Source of the DNA: Kovacikia minuta CCNUW1
GTDB lineage: Bacteria > Cyanobacteriota > Cyanobacteriia > Leptolyngbyales > Leptolyngbyaceae
DNA: 64,000 nucleotides
Direction: 5' to 3'
NCBI RefSeq assembly: GCF_020091585.1
Contig: NZ_CP083582.1
Coordinates: 5,962,536-6,026,535 of the forward strand
Shown: piece by piece, positions 9,051 through 20,146 of the stretch
Position numbering within the stretch: position 1 is the first letter of the stretch
Layout: each line of letters opens with the position of its first letter
Program-made: the position numbers and the translations under genes
The notes under the pieces: generated by a model
What the model was told of the DNA's origin: nothing
Database searches by the model: none
What the model saw: only the letters and a program-made list of their open reading frames with translations

Positions 9051-12000
9051 ATGCAACCCGCAAAGCCGTCTGGATTCAGTCTGAGTACCCTTTCCATTCG
9101 TCGGCATATCGGTGTTTTGATGTTGACCCTGACCGTGATGATTCTGGGGTTTTTCTTCATTACCCGATTGCCCGTCGATTTACTGCCATCTATTACCTAT
9201 CCCCGCATTGGGGTGCGGTTGGATGCACCGGGAATTTCCCCAGAGGTGGCAGTGGATGAAATTACGAAACCCCTGGAAGAAGCCCTGGCAACCACGGAAG
9301 GGGTTGTGCAGGTCTACTCCCAAACCCGTGAAGGGCAGGTCAGTTTGGATTTATTTTTCCAACCGGGAAGCAATATTGACCAGGCACTCAATGACGCCAC
9401 TGCCACCTTTAACCGCAACCGCAACCAACTACCTGACGAACTCGAAGCCCCCCGGATCTTCAAGGCTGATCCAAGCCAGCTCCCGGTTTACGAATTTGCG
9501 CTTACTTCTCCTTCATTGCAAGATGTGGATCTGCGGGTGTTTGCCGATGAGGAATTATCTCGTGAATTAAGCGTGGTGCCAGGAGTTGCCTCTGCGGATG
9601 TTTCTGGCGGCGTGCAGGAAGAGGTTCGGGTTCAAATTGACTTCAATCGGTTGCAAGCGCTGGGAGTAGGATTAACAGATGTTTTGGATGAACTGGAACA
9701 ACGGAACCAGGACGTTTCCGGCGGGAGGATTTTGGGTCAAACCTCAGAACCATTAACCCGTGCGGTGGGACGGTTTCAGAATGCAGCGGAAATCCGAGAT
9801 TTGACGTTTGAGGTGGGGAGTCAGCAGCCAGCAGCGAACAGTCAGTCGTCAGCAGCCAGCAGCCAGCAGTCAACAGTTGGCAGCCAACTGGCTTCCAGTC
9901 CTCAGTCCTCAGCTCTTAGTTCTCAGTCCGCCCAACGCGTTTATCTGCGCGACTTTGCCGAAGTAATTGACGGAACAGAAGAGGAGCGAATCCTGGTCAA
10001 TCTCAACCGGGAACCCGCCGTCAAAATCAGTATTCAGAAGCAACCAGAGGCTAACACGATTAATGTAGTCGATGGGGTTAAAAAGCGAATTGAGGAATTG
10101 CGCCAGTCAGGGTTGATTCCGGCAGATATGACGTTGACAGCAACGCTGGATGAGTCGCGGTTTATTCAAAACTCCATCTCGAATGTGGTGAGTTCGGGGT
10201 TAATTGGGGCATTGTTAGCCGCGATCGCCGTCCTCCTCTTTCTTGGCTCATTACGCCAAACCCTAATCATTGTGCTGGCAATTCCGCTGGCGACGCTGGC
10301 GACGATTATCCTTATGGGGCTGTTTGGGCTATCGCTCAATGTTTTCAGTTTAGGCGGATTGGCGTTAGGTGTGGGGATTGTGGTGGATAACGCGATCGTT
10401 ATGCTGGAAACAGTCGCGGATAAGGTCAATGCCTACATTGCCCAATCTAACGGACACTTGCCAGAAACCTCCAGCAATGGAAATGGCAACCTAACTTTTA
10501 AGGAACAGGTTTTGCGTGTCTCAGCCTCCAGTGGGCAGGAGGTGGAGTCGGCACTGGTTGCCTCCACGGCAACCAACCTGGTCGCAGTATTACCATTTTT
10601 GTTGCTGGGAGGCTTCGTCTCACTCCTGTTTAATGAACTGATTCTGACCATTAGCTTTGCTGTGGCTGCCTCCCTGCTGATTGCGCTAACCGTCGTTCCG
10701 ATGATGGCTTCCCGATTACTGACTGTTCGCTGGTCTAGCCGCATCGGTGAATTTTGGTTCTTTCGAGTGTTTAACGCGCGCTTTCATGCCGCAACGATCG
10801 GCTACGGCAACCTGCTGGCAAGGCTATTGCGCATGCGTGTTCTGGTGATTTTCCTGGCTGTATTCATATTAGGCGGCAGCAGTTTGCTGATGATAGGACG
10901 AATTCCGCAGGAGATTCTGCCCCGCATTAATACGGGACAAGCAAATGTCAACGTTAACTTTCCCCCTGGCACTTCCCTGGAAACCAATCGGCAGGTCATG
11001 GCTGCCGTTGATGATCTGCTGTTGAAACAACCAGAGACGGAATATGTTTTCACAACGGCAGGTGGGTTTCTGTTTGGGAACTCGGTTTCTTCCAATCCTT
11101 CCCGCAGTTCTAGCAATGTGACGCTAAAACCCGGTAGCAACATTACCGAATACGTCGATCGGGTCTCAAAGGAAGTTAACAAGCTGAACCTGGCAGGAAT
11201 CCGAGTGCGGGTTTCACCGGGAAGTGTGCGTGGCTTAAGCCTGAACAACTCACCCCTACGTGGCGCAGATGTGGATGTGGTGCTTCAGGGGCAGGATGCA
11301 GAAACCCTGCGGCAAGCTGGGCGACAAGTTCTGTCGGCATTGGATGAACAGGTGAGCCAATCCAGTTTCCGCCCCGATGCGGACGATCGCCAGCCAGAAG
11401 TCCAGATTTTTCCCGACTGGGAACGGGCAAAAGCCTTCGGATTAACGACTCAAGAAATTGGCAGCACGATTCAAACAGCGATCGAGGGTTCTGTGCCGAC
11501 TCAGTTGCAACGGGATGAAAGATTAGTAGATGTGCGGGTTCAGTTTGACAAAAACTTGCTTCAGCAACCTTCCCAACTCAAGCAACTACCCCTGTTTGTG
11601 GACAATAATGCGCCCGTTCGGCTCAGCGATGTTGCCCGAATTGAGGAAGGACGCGCTCCCGGTGAAATTCAGCGGATTAATCAGCGCCCGGTGTTTCTAA
11701 TTGCAGGCAACTTAAATAAGGGTGCCAGCTTAGGAGCCGCTCTGGCAGAAGTGGAGCAGGTGGTTTCCAGCTTAGACCTACCTGAGGGCGTCTCCTTGCA
11801 ACCCAGCTATGCAGGGCGTACCACCCAGGAATTGCAAGATTCCCTCAAGGTGCTAGGTGCCTTGGCGGCATTTCTGGTGTTCGTTGTTATGGCTGTGCAG
11901 TACAACTCCCTGGTTGACCCATTGGTGATTATTTTGACCGTCCCCCTGGCGCTGGCAGGTGGCATCCTGGGTCTGTTTGTGACGCAGACCGCGATCGGCA

Positions 12001-12395
12001 TTACGGTGCTGGTGGGAGCTGTACTGCTGGTGGGGATTGTGGTTAACAACGCCATCATCATGGTGGAGCTGGCAAACCAGATTCGCGAGGAGGAGGGTTG
12101 CGATCGCCTCACCGCCATCCTGAAAGCTGCCCCTAACCGCCTCCGACCCATTATGATGACCACCATTACCACAGTCGTCGGTTTATTCCCATTGGCACTG
12201 GGTATTGGCGAAGGCTCCGAATTCCTTCAACCGTTGGGTGTGGTAGTGTTCTCCGGGCTATCCCTGGCAACCCTACTGACCCTATTTATCATTCCCTGCT
12301 TCTATGTTTTACTGCACGACCTCTTTAAGCGCGATATAAAAGTCCAAAAACTGGTCGATCGCGCTCGTGCTCTGGTTCCTTCTGGACGCAGGTAA
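9051..12395 (+). CDS. RND-family efflux permease (AcrB/HAE-like)
   Basis: Inner-membrane proton-driven exporter of 1114 residues with the usual duplicated plan: TM1 (about 15-40), a large periplasmic loop, TM2-6 (about 375-590), TM7 (about 605-630), a second periplasmic loop and TM8-12 (about 930-1090). The proton-relay Asp is in TM4, GIVVDNAIVM (D446); the matching second-half motif is GIVVNNAIIM. The single Asp and overall motifs favour the hydrophobe/amphiphile branch over heavy-metal CusA, but the substrate is unknown. Residues about 256-293 are an inserted Ser/Gln tract (SSAASSQQ, SSALSSQS), encoded by CAGCAGCCAGCAGC/AGTCCTCAGTCC repeats and absent from ordinary RND pumps. It is partnered with the adaptor upstream; no outer-membrane channel gene is in the window. 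Confidence 0.92.
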   Translation: MQPAKPSGFSLSTLSIRRHIGVLMLTLTVMILGFFFITRLPVDLLPSITYPRIGVRLDAPGISPEVAVDEITKPLEEALATTEGVVQVYSQTREGQVSLDLFFQPGSNIDQALNDATATFNRNRNQLPDELEAPRIFKADPSQLPVYEFALTSPSLQDVDLRVFADEELSRELSVVPGVASADVSGGVQEEVRVQIDFNRLQALGVGLTDVLDELEQRNQDVSGGRILGQTSEPLTRAVGRFQNAAEIRDLTFEVGSQQPAANSQSSAASSQQSTVGSQLASSPQSSALSSQSAQRVYLRDFAEVIDGTEEERILVNLNREPAVKISIQKQPEANTINVVDGVKKRIEELRQSGLIPADMTLTATLDESRFIQNSISNVVSSGLIGALLAAIAVLLFLGSLRQTLIIVLAIPLATLATIILMGLFGLSLNVFSLGGLALGVGIVVDNAIVMLETVADKVNAYIAQSNGHLPETSSNGNGNLTFKEQVLRVSASSGQEVESALVASTATNLVAVLPFLLLGGFVSLLFNELILTISFAVAASLLIALTVVPMMASRLLTVRWSSRIGEFWFFRVFNARFHAATIGYGNLLARLLRMRVLVIFLAVFILGGSSLLMIGRIPQEILPRINTGQANVNVNFPPGTSLETNRQVMAAVDDLLLKQPETEYVFTTAGGFLFGNSVSSNPSRSSSNVTLKPGSNITEYVDRVSKEVNKLNLAGIRVRVSPGSVRGLSLNNSPLRGADVDVVLQGQDAETLRQAGRQVLSALDEQVSQSSFRPDADDRQPEVQIFPDWERAKAFGLTTQEIGSTIQTAIEGSVPTQLQRDERLVDVRVQFDKNLLQQPSQLKQLPLFVDNNAPVRLSDVARIEEGRAPGEIQRINQRPVFLIAGNLNKGASLGAALAEVEQVVSSLDLPEGVSLQPSYAGRTTQELQDSLKVLGALAAFLVFVVMAVQYNSLVDPLVIILTVPLALAGGILGLFVTQTAIGITVLVGAVLLVGIVVNNAIIMVELANQIREEEGCDRLTAILKAAPNRLRPIMMTTITTVVGLFPLALGIGEGSEFLQPLGVVVFSGLSLATLLTLFIIPCFYVLLHDLFKRDIKVQKLVDRARALVPSGRR

Positions 12396-12828
12396 CCTTC
12401 CCCTTAACCCGCACTAACAACTCCTCGAACGTAACGAAGAGACCCTATTCGATCGGGCTGCAACTGGACTTATGGGTAGACCGCGATTTTGCGAAGTTCG
12501 CCCTGTCCACCTTCAAAACTTGCATCGTTAGCTGGTAGTCGTCTATCAATGACCTTCAACTAATGTTCTGTCAAGATTTTTTTGGAGGGGTTAAATCCGC
12601 TCAAGAAATAATCTTACCCAACCATCCCTATCCCTCAACTTAAAGTTGACAGACGACTGACGGCTCTGCGTCAGCTTCATCTACGGGGATTGTAAGTACG
12701 GTATCACCATCGCTGCATAAACGTTGAAGAGGCATTCACCATCGTCTCTGGACCCTGCTAAAAGCTAACAGCTAATAGCTGTTAGCTTTTAGCTATTAGC
12801 CATGCTTTGTTGATTGACATGCTTCTAC
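12396..12828. repeat. Spacer with perfect 17-bp inverted repeat
   Basis: This convergent spacer contains GCTAAAAGCTAACAGCT, a 3-base AAT loop and its exact complement at 12757-12793, followed by another AGCTATTAGC half-site. No T-run follows, so it is more likely one of the repeat palindromes than a dedicated terminator, though it lies between two convergent 3' ends. The rest of the 433 bases holds nothing I recognise. Confidence 0.7.
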
Positions 12829-13161
12829 TTAATCCAGGGAAACTGCGTTTACATCCACAGTATCCCGGTTGGAAGTTGAATTGGAATTGCTCGCATTGGC
12901 TGATTGACTATCCACAGCCTGACTAACATTGTCGCCCTTACCCGCCTTTAGCCGCTCCAGAAATATCTGGGATAGCTCTGCTACAAGCAACGTGGCAATA
13001 ACACCATCGTCAATCCAGCCGATAACAGGCAGGAAGTCAGGTGAAATGTCGATCGGACTCAATAGGTAAAGCAGCGTACCGCCAATAATCCACCAGCGAT
13101 ACTTGGGATTGCGAATTACATCACGATACCAGTTGTAAATTGATTGAATTGAGATGCTCAT
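12829..13161 (-). CDS. DUF1232 / YkvA-family small membrane protein
   Basis: 110 residues. The family signature is clear: a membrane stretch YLLSPIDISPDFLPVIGWIDD followed by GVIATLLVAELSQIF, preceded by a Trp-rich segment (YRWWIIGGTLLYLL). The C-terminal 30 residues are Ser/Asn-rich and probably disordered. Molecular function of the family is not established. It stands alone on the minus strand; ATG at 13161. Confidence 0.85.
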   Translation of the reverse strand: MSISIQSIYNWYRDVIRNPKYRWWIIGGTLLYLLSPIDISPDFLPVIGWIDDGVIATLLVAELSQIFLERLKAGKGDNVSQAVDSQSANASNSNSTSNRDTVDVNAVSLD

Positions 13162-13453
13162 GGTTGACCCTCCGAATTACTTCAATCATCGCGAGTCTTT
13201 TCGTACTGCTCCAGTGTGGATATCCTCTCGGATTTGGGGAGTAACCTGTACTGAGAAGAATCAGGAAACAAACCAGGCTCTTTTAGCGTCTCAAATCTCT
13301 TCCTAAAGGGAGAAGGTATCCAGGTCACTTTGACTGAAATTTCCTCAAACTGATTGAATAGAGTCCGATGTCTCTAAAATTGAATTGCCTTGAATTTGTG
13401 GGAATTGCAGATCAACTTCAAGGCAGGGAATGTAATGGAGGACTGAACAAACC

Positions 13454-14155
13454 GTGAACGTTGGAGAAATTTTTCAGAAGGGTGGGGCAACCATGTTGCC
13501 TCTACTCGTTCTCTCAATCCTGGCGCTGAGCGTCATCATCGAGCGCTTGTGGTTTTGGTGGGGCGTGTTAACCAAAGAACGGGAGGTTGTGAACCGGGTT
13601 TTGGATGCTTCCCGGCGAGACTGGTTAACAGCCGCAGAAATCGCACGACAGGCATACGACCAGCCGATCGGACGCTTTCTTTATAGCCCTTTGCAGCTTA
13701 AAAACCCCGACCCTGAAATGTTTCGATTAGCTTTGGAAGCTTCAGCAGAAGATGAGCTGGCAGCCATGCGGCGGGGAGATAAAATTCTGGAAGCGGTGAT
13801 TGCCCTTTCTCCCCTGTTAGGGCTTCTGGGAACGGTCATTGGTTTGATTATTTCCCTGCGCTCAATTCGGATTGGGGACATTGGCACGGCATCAACTTCT
13901 GGGGTCACCACGGGAATTGGGGAAGCCCTGATCAGTACTGCGAGTGGGCTGATTGTGGCTATTTTAAGTCTGGCGTTTTACCGCCTGTTTCAAGGTTTTT
14001 TATTTTACCAGGCAAAGATTTTTCGGAAAGCAGGGAACGATCTGGAATTGCTCTACCGTCAGGGCTGGTCGTCGCAGGATGGAATTGGCCCCTTGAAGGA
14101 TAATCCGACGATCGCTCCACTCTCTGAAACGACTGAACACACACCCAATCCCTAG
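13454..14155 (+). CDS. MotA/TolQ/ExbB proton-channel family protein
   Basis: 233 residues; the GTG at 13454 gives the expected N-terminus with the first TM at about 12-32 ([22 protein letters not shown]). A cytoplasmic region leads to the conserved pore helices, [22 protein letters not shown] and [27 protein letters not shown], where the family's polar pore residues lie. With the ExbD/TolR partner 153 bases downstream it should form a proton-motive-force-harvesting complex that energises a TonB- or Tol-like partner. Whether it serves iron/vitamin uptake or envelope upkeep cannot be told here. Confidence 0.88.
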   Translation: MNVGEIFQKGGATMLPLLVLSILALSVIIERLWFWWGVLTKEREVVNRVLDASRRDWLTAAEIARQAYDQPIGRFLYSPLQLKNPDPEMFRLALEASAEDELAAMRRGDKILEAVIALSPLLGLLGTVIGLIISLRSIRIGDIGTASTSGVTTGIGEALISTASGLIVAILSLAFYRLFQGFLFYQAKIFRKAGNDLELLYRQGWSSQDGIGPLKDNPTIAPLSETTEHTPNP

Positions 14156-14308
14156 GAATGGGAATTAAATCACATCCACTTTGTGGATTGGGTTGAGTTC
14201 GCGGAACCCAACACTTGCGAGGGCACTGGGTTCCATTCTTCAACCTAACCTTTGCAGGTTAGTTAATCCATAATCCTTAAGGGTTGTCAACAATTTAGGG
14301 CTGACACT
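14156..14308 (+). promoter_or_regulatory. exbB-exbD spacer with several small hairpins
   Basis: Three possible stems lie in 153 bases: ATCCACTTTGTGGAT, TTGGGTT...AACCCAA, and TAACCT-TTGC-AGGTTA. They could set the ratio of channel to stator protein by attenuation or RNA stability; this is inference only. Confidence 0.35.
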
Positions 14309-14911
14309 ATGAAAATTAACCTGGATACCCCGATCGACGAGGTTCAGATCCAAATTATTCCGCTGATCGACGTTATTTTCTGTATTTTGACGTTTTTCAT
14401 TCTGGCCGCCCTGCAATTGACTCGACAGCAGGCAATCAATGTGGATTTACCAAAGGCAAGCACTGGCGCTACCCAAATGCAGGATACGCTAGTAGTTTCA
14501 ATTAACTCCACAGGGCAAACCTTTGTCGATAAACAATTTGTCGATCGAAACCAGCTTGCCCAAACGTTGCAGGAATACCGAGCCAAAAACCCCAATGGGC
14601 TGCTGGTGTTGTATGCATCCCAAACTGCGTTTTATAACGATGTGGTTCAGGTTCTGGATCTCATGCGTCAGGTGGGGGGCGATCGGGTCGCCCTGGCAAC
14701 CCTACCGCTTCAGCCCAATCAAGCTCCTGGGGCTAGCCCTGTTCCTACCATTAACCCAACGACTAGCCCTTTAAGCCCTTTCAGTTCCCCTTCCCCTGCG
14801 CCGACGTCAACCCTCAATCCCGGACAATACCAAATTCCACCCGCTACCGGCCAAAGCCCCAGTATCTTTGGCAGCCCTGCGACAACCCCTACGCCTAGCA
14901 CAGTCCCTTAA
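14309..14911 (+). CDS. ExbD/TolR family biopolymer transport protein
   Basis: 200 residues. A short cytoplasmic start leads to the single TM segment IQIIPLIDVIFCILTFFILAAL with the family's critical Asp (LIDV, residue about 22), then the periplasmic ExbD domain (VDLPKAS..., ending about residue 135). The last 65 residues are a Pro/Ser/Thr-rich extension (repeated TPTP, SPLSPFSSPSP), longer than in typical ExbD, and may reach toward the cell wall. It pairs with the ExbB-like protein upstream. Confidence 0.88.
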   Translation: MKINLDTPIDEVQIQIIPLIDVIFCILTFFILAALQLTRQQAINVDLPKASTGATQMQDTLVVSINSTGQTFVDKQFVDRNQLAQTLQEYRAKNPNGLLVLYASQTAFYNDVVQVLDLMRQVGGDRVALATLPLQPNQAPGASPVPTINPTTSPLSPFSSPSPAPTSTLNPGQYQIPPATGQSPSIFGSPATTPTPSTVP

Positions 14912-14995
14912 TTCGAGTTGACCGCTAACCAGGTTTCTTTGCCAGAAATCTTATACCCAATTAAATAGTCTTCGTAGCACATCAACATCCTGTAA

Positions 14996-15015
14996 GGGCG
15001 TTTGGCCAAACGCCC
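14996..15015. repeat. 20-bp perfect palindrome GGGCGTTTGGCCAAACGCCC
   Basis: Self-complementary sequence between the convergent exbD and rpe genes, flanked by TGTAA and CTACC. Palindromes of this kind are common interspersed repeats in cyanobacteria; no T-run is attached. Confidence 0.6.
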
Positions 15016-15117
15016 CTACCCGATCCGTCGCATTTTCAATTCAAATTGGTATGACGACCTGACTTAGGCATCCTTCTGGCTCCAAATGAGAAATTATCGA
15101 TTATTTCACTTGAAAAA

Positions 15118-15145
15118 GCGGGCTATCCTGATTTAGATAGCCCGC
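15118..15145 (-). terminator. Rho-independent terminator of rpe
   Basis: A perfect 10-bp stem, GCGGGCTATC / GATAGCCCGC with an 8-base loop, lies 25 bases past the rpe stop. On the minus strand it is followed by a T-run (AAAAA at 15113-15117 on the plus strand). Confidence 0.85.
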
Positions 15146-15169
15146 TACGCATCTTTAGACAAATGAATC

Positions 15170-15871
15170 CTAAACGGCTGCTAGTTCGGGGCGGCGGCTG
15201 GTGCGAATGGCTTCAATTTCGGTGGCGTAATCCTTCGCTTTGAATACGGCCGATCCAGCAACGATCGCATTTGCGCCCGCTTCCAGTACTTGCCAGGTGT
15301 TGTTTGCTTTCAACCCACCATCGACCTCAATCCAGGGATCTAAGCCGCGTTCATCGCACATTTGGCGCAGTTTACGGATTTTGGGCAATACCCCAGGAAT
15401 AAAGCTTTGTCCCCCAAAGCCTGGGTTCACACTCATAATCAACACGATGTCGCATAAATCGAGGACATATTCAATCAAATCGAGGGAGCTACCGGGGTTT
15501 AGGACTGCACCCGATTTTTTGCCTAACTCCTTAATTTGTCCCAGCGCCCGATGGATATGGGTGGTAGAGCTAGACTCAGCATGAACCAGGATATGGTCTG
15601 CACCAGCCTTGGCGAAATCGGCGACATACTTCTCTGGCTCAACAATCATCAGGTGAACATCCAGTGGTTTTTGAGTCACAGGACGAAGCGCTTCTACAAT
15701 CAAAGGACCGATCGTGATATTGGGGACAAACCGACCATCCATCACATCCACATGAATCCAATCTGCTCCAGCAGCATCCACCGCTCTGACTTCCTCTCCC
15801 AAGCGGCTGAAGTCCGCTGATAGAATAGACGGAGCAATTACAACAGGTTTTCTGGATGGCGTTTGGGTCAT
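15170..15871 (-). CDS. rpe: Ribulose-phosphate 3-epimerase
   Basis: Interconverts ribulose 5-phosphate and xylulose 5-phosphate in the Calvin cycle and the pentose phosphate pathway. The 233 residues match the usual length. Family motifs along the TIM barrel: [17 protein letters not shown] at the N-terminus, [19 protein letters not shown] with the metal-site His and Asp, [22 protein letters not shown] (phosphate loop and methionine lid), and [10 protein letters not shown] with the second catalytic Asp. Transcribed alone with its own terminator; the spacer to the divergent subtilase gene is 170 bases. Confidence 0.97.
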   Translation of the reverse strand: MTQTPSRKPVVIAPSILSADFSRLGEEVRAVDAAGADWIHVDVMDGRFVPNITIGPLIVEALRPVTQKPLDVHLMIVEPEKYVADFAKAGADHILVHAESSSTTHIHRALGQIKELGKKSGAVLNPGSSLDLIEYVLDLCDIVLIMSVNPGFGGQSFIPGVLPKIRKLRQMCDERGLDPWIEVDGGLKANNTWQVLEAGANAIVAGSAVFKAKDYATEIEAIRTSRRPELAAV

Positions 15872-16041
15872 GGCTGGCTGAATCTCCTAACGGTGCGTCA
15901 TTGTAATTATTTTAACAAAATGTGATGAAAGTCCTTAGTCCTTCTCAGGAAAATGTGGGGATAGAAAAGCCTGATGTCCCCCCAACCTGATGGAAATCGC
16001 ATAGTCAATACTATCTAGACAACTTTTAGGGAGAAACTTTC

Positions 16042-17742
16042 GTGGCGCAGCGGCAAGTTTTGCAGAGGTTGATATGGGTGAGCTGTGGCTTAGCAATGGC
16101 ATTGTTTGGCAGGGCGGTTGCGGCTAACGATCTGCTCCTTTCAAGCTCCATCGGGGAAGCAGGGATCGATGCGCTGCGACTTCATAGCACCCCCTATAAC
16201 TTGATGGGACGAAAAATTGCGATCGGTCAGGTGGAAATTGGTCGCCCTGGACAATTTGGGATTGACAAGGCTGTTGCACAGAATCGGGCAGTGCCTCTGA
16301 CACGCGTCTTTTACCGTAACTCTCCGGCTCGGATCAATACCAATGTGGATGGGCACGCCCAAAATGTTGCCAGCATCATGATTAGTTCTGCGAAGGCAAT
16401 GCGGGGAGTAGCCCCTGCCGCAAGGCTGTATTCATCGGCGGCTGGAACACCCAAACGCTATGGTCAGCCGGAGGAATGCCTGTCTGCCCAGCATGTTGCC
16501 CTTCAGAATGGGGGGGATGTACGCGCAATTAATTTCAGTTTTGGTGAGGCGTTGCGACAAGACCCCCGGCCTAAACCGGTGTTAGATGGCAATGCCTTAC
16601 TGACCCAGTGTGTAGACTGGTCTGCCCGGATACATAACGTTCTATATGTCATTGCAGGCAACCAGGGCAAGGGGGGGATCTCCATCCCAACCGATAATTT
16701 CAATGGGGTGAACGTGGCGTTTACAACCCGTTTGAAGGGGATTTTTAGTAAAGTAGATTTCGCAAATCTGGGTGACCCGTCTGGTTCCGGTTCGGCGATC
16801 GCTGGGATAGAAAGCAACGTGGGTCCCCGGCGAGCAATTGGGCTGGTCGCCCCCGGCAATGATGTCCCAATGGTTTCTTTAAGTGGGAGTTTGACGACCT
16901 CTAGCGGCACCAGTTTCGCCGCTCCCCATGTGACGGCAACGGTGGCGCTGTTGCAAGAATACGGCGATCGACAACTGCGGGTAAGCTGCAAACAAACCCC
17001 TGGCTGCGCTTTACCCTGGACGTTACGTGCGCGCCGCCATGAGGTGATGAAGGCAGTTCTACTCAATTCAACAGACAAACTCAAGGATACCGGAGATGGG
17101 CTGAACCTGGGGATGAGCAAGACCATTCTCGACAAAAATAATCGCACCTGGATTGAGTCTGATGCTTACAAAAATCCCAAGATTCCGCTCAATTTTCAAA
17201 TGGGGACGGGACAACTGAATGCTTTCCGAGCCTATCAGCAGTTCAGTGCAGGGCAATGGAGCCCAGAGTCACCGGTGCCCGCGATCGGGTGGGATTATCG
17301 GGCAGTCAGCTTACGGAGGGATGAGGGCGGAGGGATGAGGGATGAAGGGCAAAAACCTGATTCATCCCCCCTCCCTCATCCTTCACCCTTTCAAGATTAT
17401 GTTCTGGAGAAGCCCTTACAGAAGGGCAGTTTCGTCGCTGCCACCCTCGTCTGGGATCGCCTGGTGGAACTAATTGACAAGAACAAGAATAGTGAATTCG
17501 ACATGGGGGAGGGATTCCGCGATCGGGGCTTGAACACACTCCATCTTTACCTGATGCAAGCAGGAGAGACCGACGTTCGCAGGAGTATCTGGTCCTCAGT
17601 GAGCGACGTTGATAGCCTCCAGCATCTCTTTTACCAGATCCCGGAGACGGGTCAGTACAAAATCCGGGTTGTGTTCCAAAAACAGGTAAATGAGGCAGTG
17701 CAAAACTATGCGATCGCCTGGTGGACAGTCCCCGCCCGTTAA
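16042..17742 (+). CDS. Secreted S8 (subtilisin-like) family protein with atypical triad
   Basis: 566 residues with a GTG start and a signal-peptide-like N-terminus (LIWVSCGLAMALFGRAVAAN). The subtilase scaffold is recognisable: H105 in DGHAQNVASIM, an oxyanion-region YVIAGNQG, and S291 in GTSFAAPHVTATVALL. At the position of the catalytic Asp the sequence reads GQVEIGRPG, so E65 stands where Asp is expected. A C-terminal domain (about 410-560) looks like the beta-sandwich often found after cyanobacterial peptidase S8 domains. Residues about 424-450 (RRDEGGGMRDEGQ, then Ser/Pro/His) are encoded by GGGATGAGGG and CTCATCC spacer-type repeats. Probably periplasmic or extracellular; activity is uncertain given the Glu. 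Confidence 0.75.
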   Translation: MAQRQVLQRLIWVSCGLAMALFGRAVAANDLLLSSSIGEAGIDALRLHSTPYNLMGRKIAIGQVEIGRPGQFGIDKAVAQNRAVPLTRVFYRNSPARINTNVDGHAQNVASIMISSAKAMRGVAPAARLYSSAAGTPKRYGQPEECLSAQHVALQNGGDVRAINFSFGEALRQDPRPKPVLDGNALLTQCVDWSARIHNVLYVIAGNQGKGGISIPTDNFNGVNVAFTTRLKGIFSKVDFANLGDPSGSGSAIAGIESNVGPRRAIGLVAPGNDVPMVSLSGSLTTSSGTSFAAPHVTATVALLQEYGDRQLRVSCKQTPGCALPWTLRARRHEVMKAVLLNSTDKLKDTGDGLNLGMSKTILDKNNRTWIESDAYKNPKIPLNFQMGTGQLNAFRAYQQFSAGQWSPESPVPAIGWDYRAVSLRRDEGGGMRDEGQKPDSSPLPHPSPFQDYVLEKPLQKGSFVAATLVWDRLVELIDKNKNSEFDMGEGFRDRGLNTLHLYLMQAGETDVRRSIWSSVSDVDSLQHLFYQIPETGQYKIRVVFQKQVNEAVQNYAIAWWTVPAR

Positions 17743-17770
17743 TATTCCTGACTCAGTTACACAGAGCAAC

Positions 17771-18058
17771 ATCGCTGCATCAACTGCTGTGCTCGCTGGG
17801 TTAGTATTGGAGAAAGATTTGATTCAAAGAATCTTGCGGAGGGAACTAATGCGAGAGTCAGTCATTTACCAGGATATCCTGGAAGAAGGTCGGGCAGAAG
17901 GAATCGAAAGGGGACTTGCAGAAGGTCGCGCAGAAGGTCGCGCAGAGGCGCAGCAAGAACTTGCTGTAAAAATGCTGCAAGAAGGAATTATCCCGGAAGT
18001 GATTGCCCGTGTGACGGAGCTGTCGATCGAGCAGATTCAGAAATTACAAGCGAATTAG
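17771..18058 (+). pseudogene. C-terminal remnant of a Rpn-family (PD-(D/E)XK nuclease/transposase-like) protein
   Basis: From STAVLAGLVLEKDLIQRILRR through ESVIYQDILEEGRAEG to the stop this matches the tail of the recombination-promoting nuclease family common in cyanobacteria, with its EGRAEG repeats and final helix EVIARVTELSIEQIQKLQ. The N-terminal nuclease domain is missing: upstream in this frame is the overlapping end of the subtilase gene. No good start codon or ribosome site is apparent, so it is probably a fragment. Confidence 0.65.
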
Positions 18059-18060
18059 GT

Positions 18061-18110
18061 TTATTGAAGGCAGAGGGCGGAGGGCAGAAGGCAGAAGGTC
18101 AATGACGAAT
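18061..18110 (+). repeat. GGCAGAAGGCAGA short-repeat tract
   Basis: GCAGAGGGCGGAGGGCAGAAGG units after the Rpn remnant. The same units make up the first half of the coding inserts in lnt and recF. Confidence 0.5.
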
Positions 18111-18199
18111 TTAGAACCGTTTCAATCGTTCAGTTTGTCCTGGCCTTTGTCGCTGTGTGATGGTTTCACCCCTCATGCACCAACTCGTTGCAAAGCAAA

Positions 18200-18242
18200 A
18201 AGGCTGTCGATTCTTATGATTAACCAATAGATCGACAGCCTT
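18200..18242 (-). terminator. Rho-independent terminator of thiC
   Basis: A perfect 12-bp stem, AAGGCTGTCGAT / ATCGACAGCCTT, with a 19-base loop, lies 31 bases past the thiC stop. Its distal arm runs into a T-tract on the minus strand. Confidence 0.85.
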
Positions 18243-18272
18243 GAATTTTGAGAACAGATACTTGGAAGCCGA

Positions 18273-19780
<1,508 letters not shown>

Positions 19781-19862
19781 GACTGCAATCTTACCACTCC
19801 CATCCAGGTAGCATCGGCGGATTCCAAAAACTTGATGGTTTGTAGCAAATGGATAGAAAGGT

Positions 19863-19944
19863 ATCGCGCAGGTGGCAGGTGTTAGCTGACAGGTATTAGG
19901 GAAGAAATAGCCAGTGCCCAAGGGGTTCGGCGACATACGATGTC
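19863..19944. repeat. Dispersed ~80-bp repeat, copy A
   Basis: GGTGTTAGCTGACAGG..., then GGGAAGAAATAGCCAGTG and TTCGGCGACATACGATG. It closely resembles 52013-52091 (GGGAAGAAACAGCCAATG, TTTCAGCGACATAAAATG). Non-coding; directly abuts a 106-bp palindromic element. Confidence 0.65.
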
Positions 19945-20050
19945 CTAGAGCATCGGTACAGTATTTCGAGAAACCGGGTTTCTGGTGAGGATATTCAGCG
20001 AAAATTGAGCATCTCACAGCAGAAACCCGGTTTCTGTACCGGCGTTCTAG
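19945..20050 (-). repeat. 106-bp CTAG-ended palindromic element, copy 3 (inverted)
   Basis: Reverse-orientation copy of the element at 6904-7009, exactly 106 bases, again with CTAG ends and two AGAAACCGGGTTTCT-type cores. It differs from copies 1 and 2 at several central positions, so it is an older or independent insertion. Confidence 0.85.
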
Positions 20051-20146
20051 CCTTTATGGCGACGGTTGTAGTAGGTGTCAGGTGTTAGATGTTAATGACT
20101 GACGATTAAGGGCTAATGACCAACCACTAATGACCAATCACTTTTT

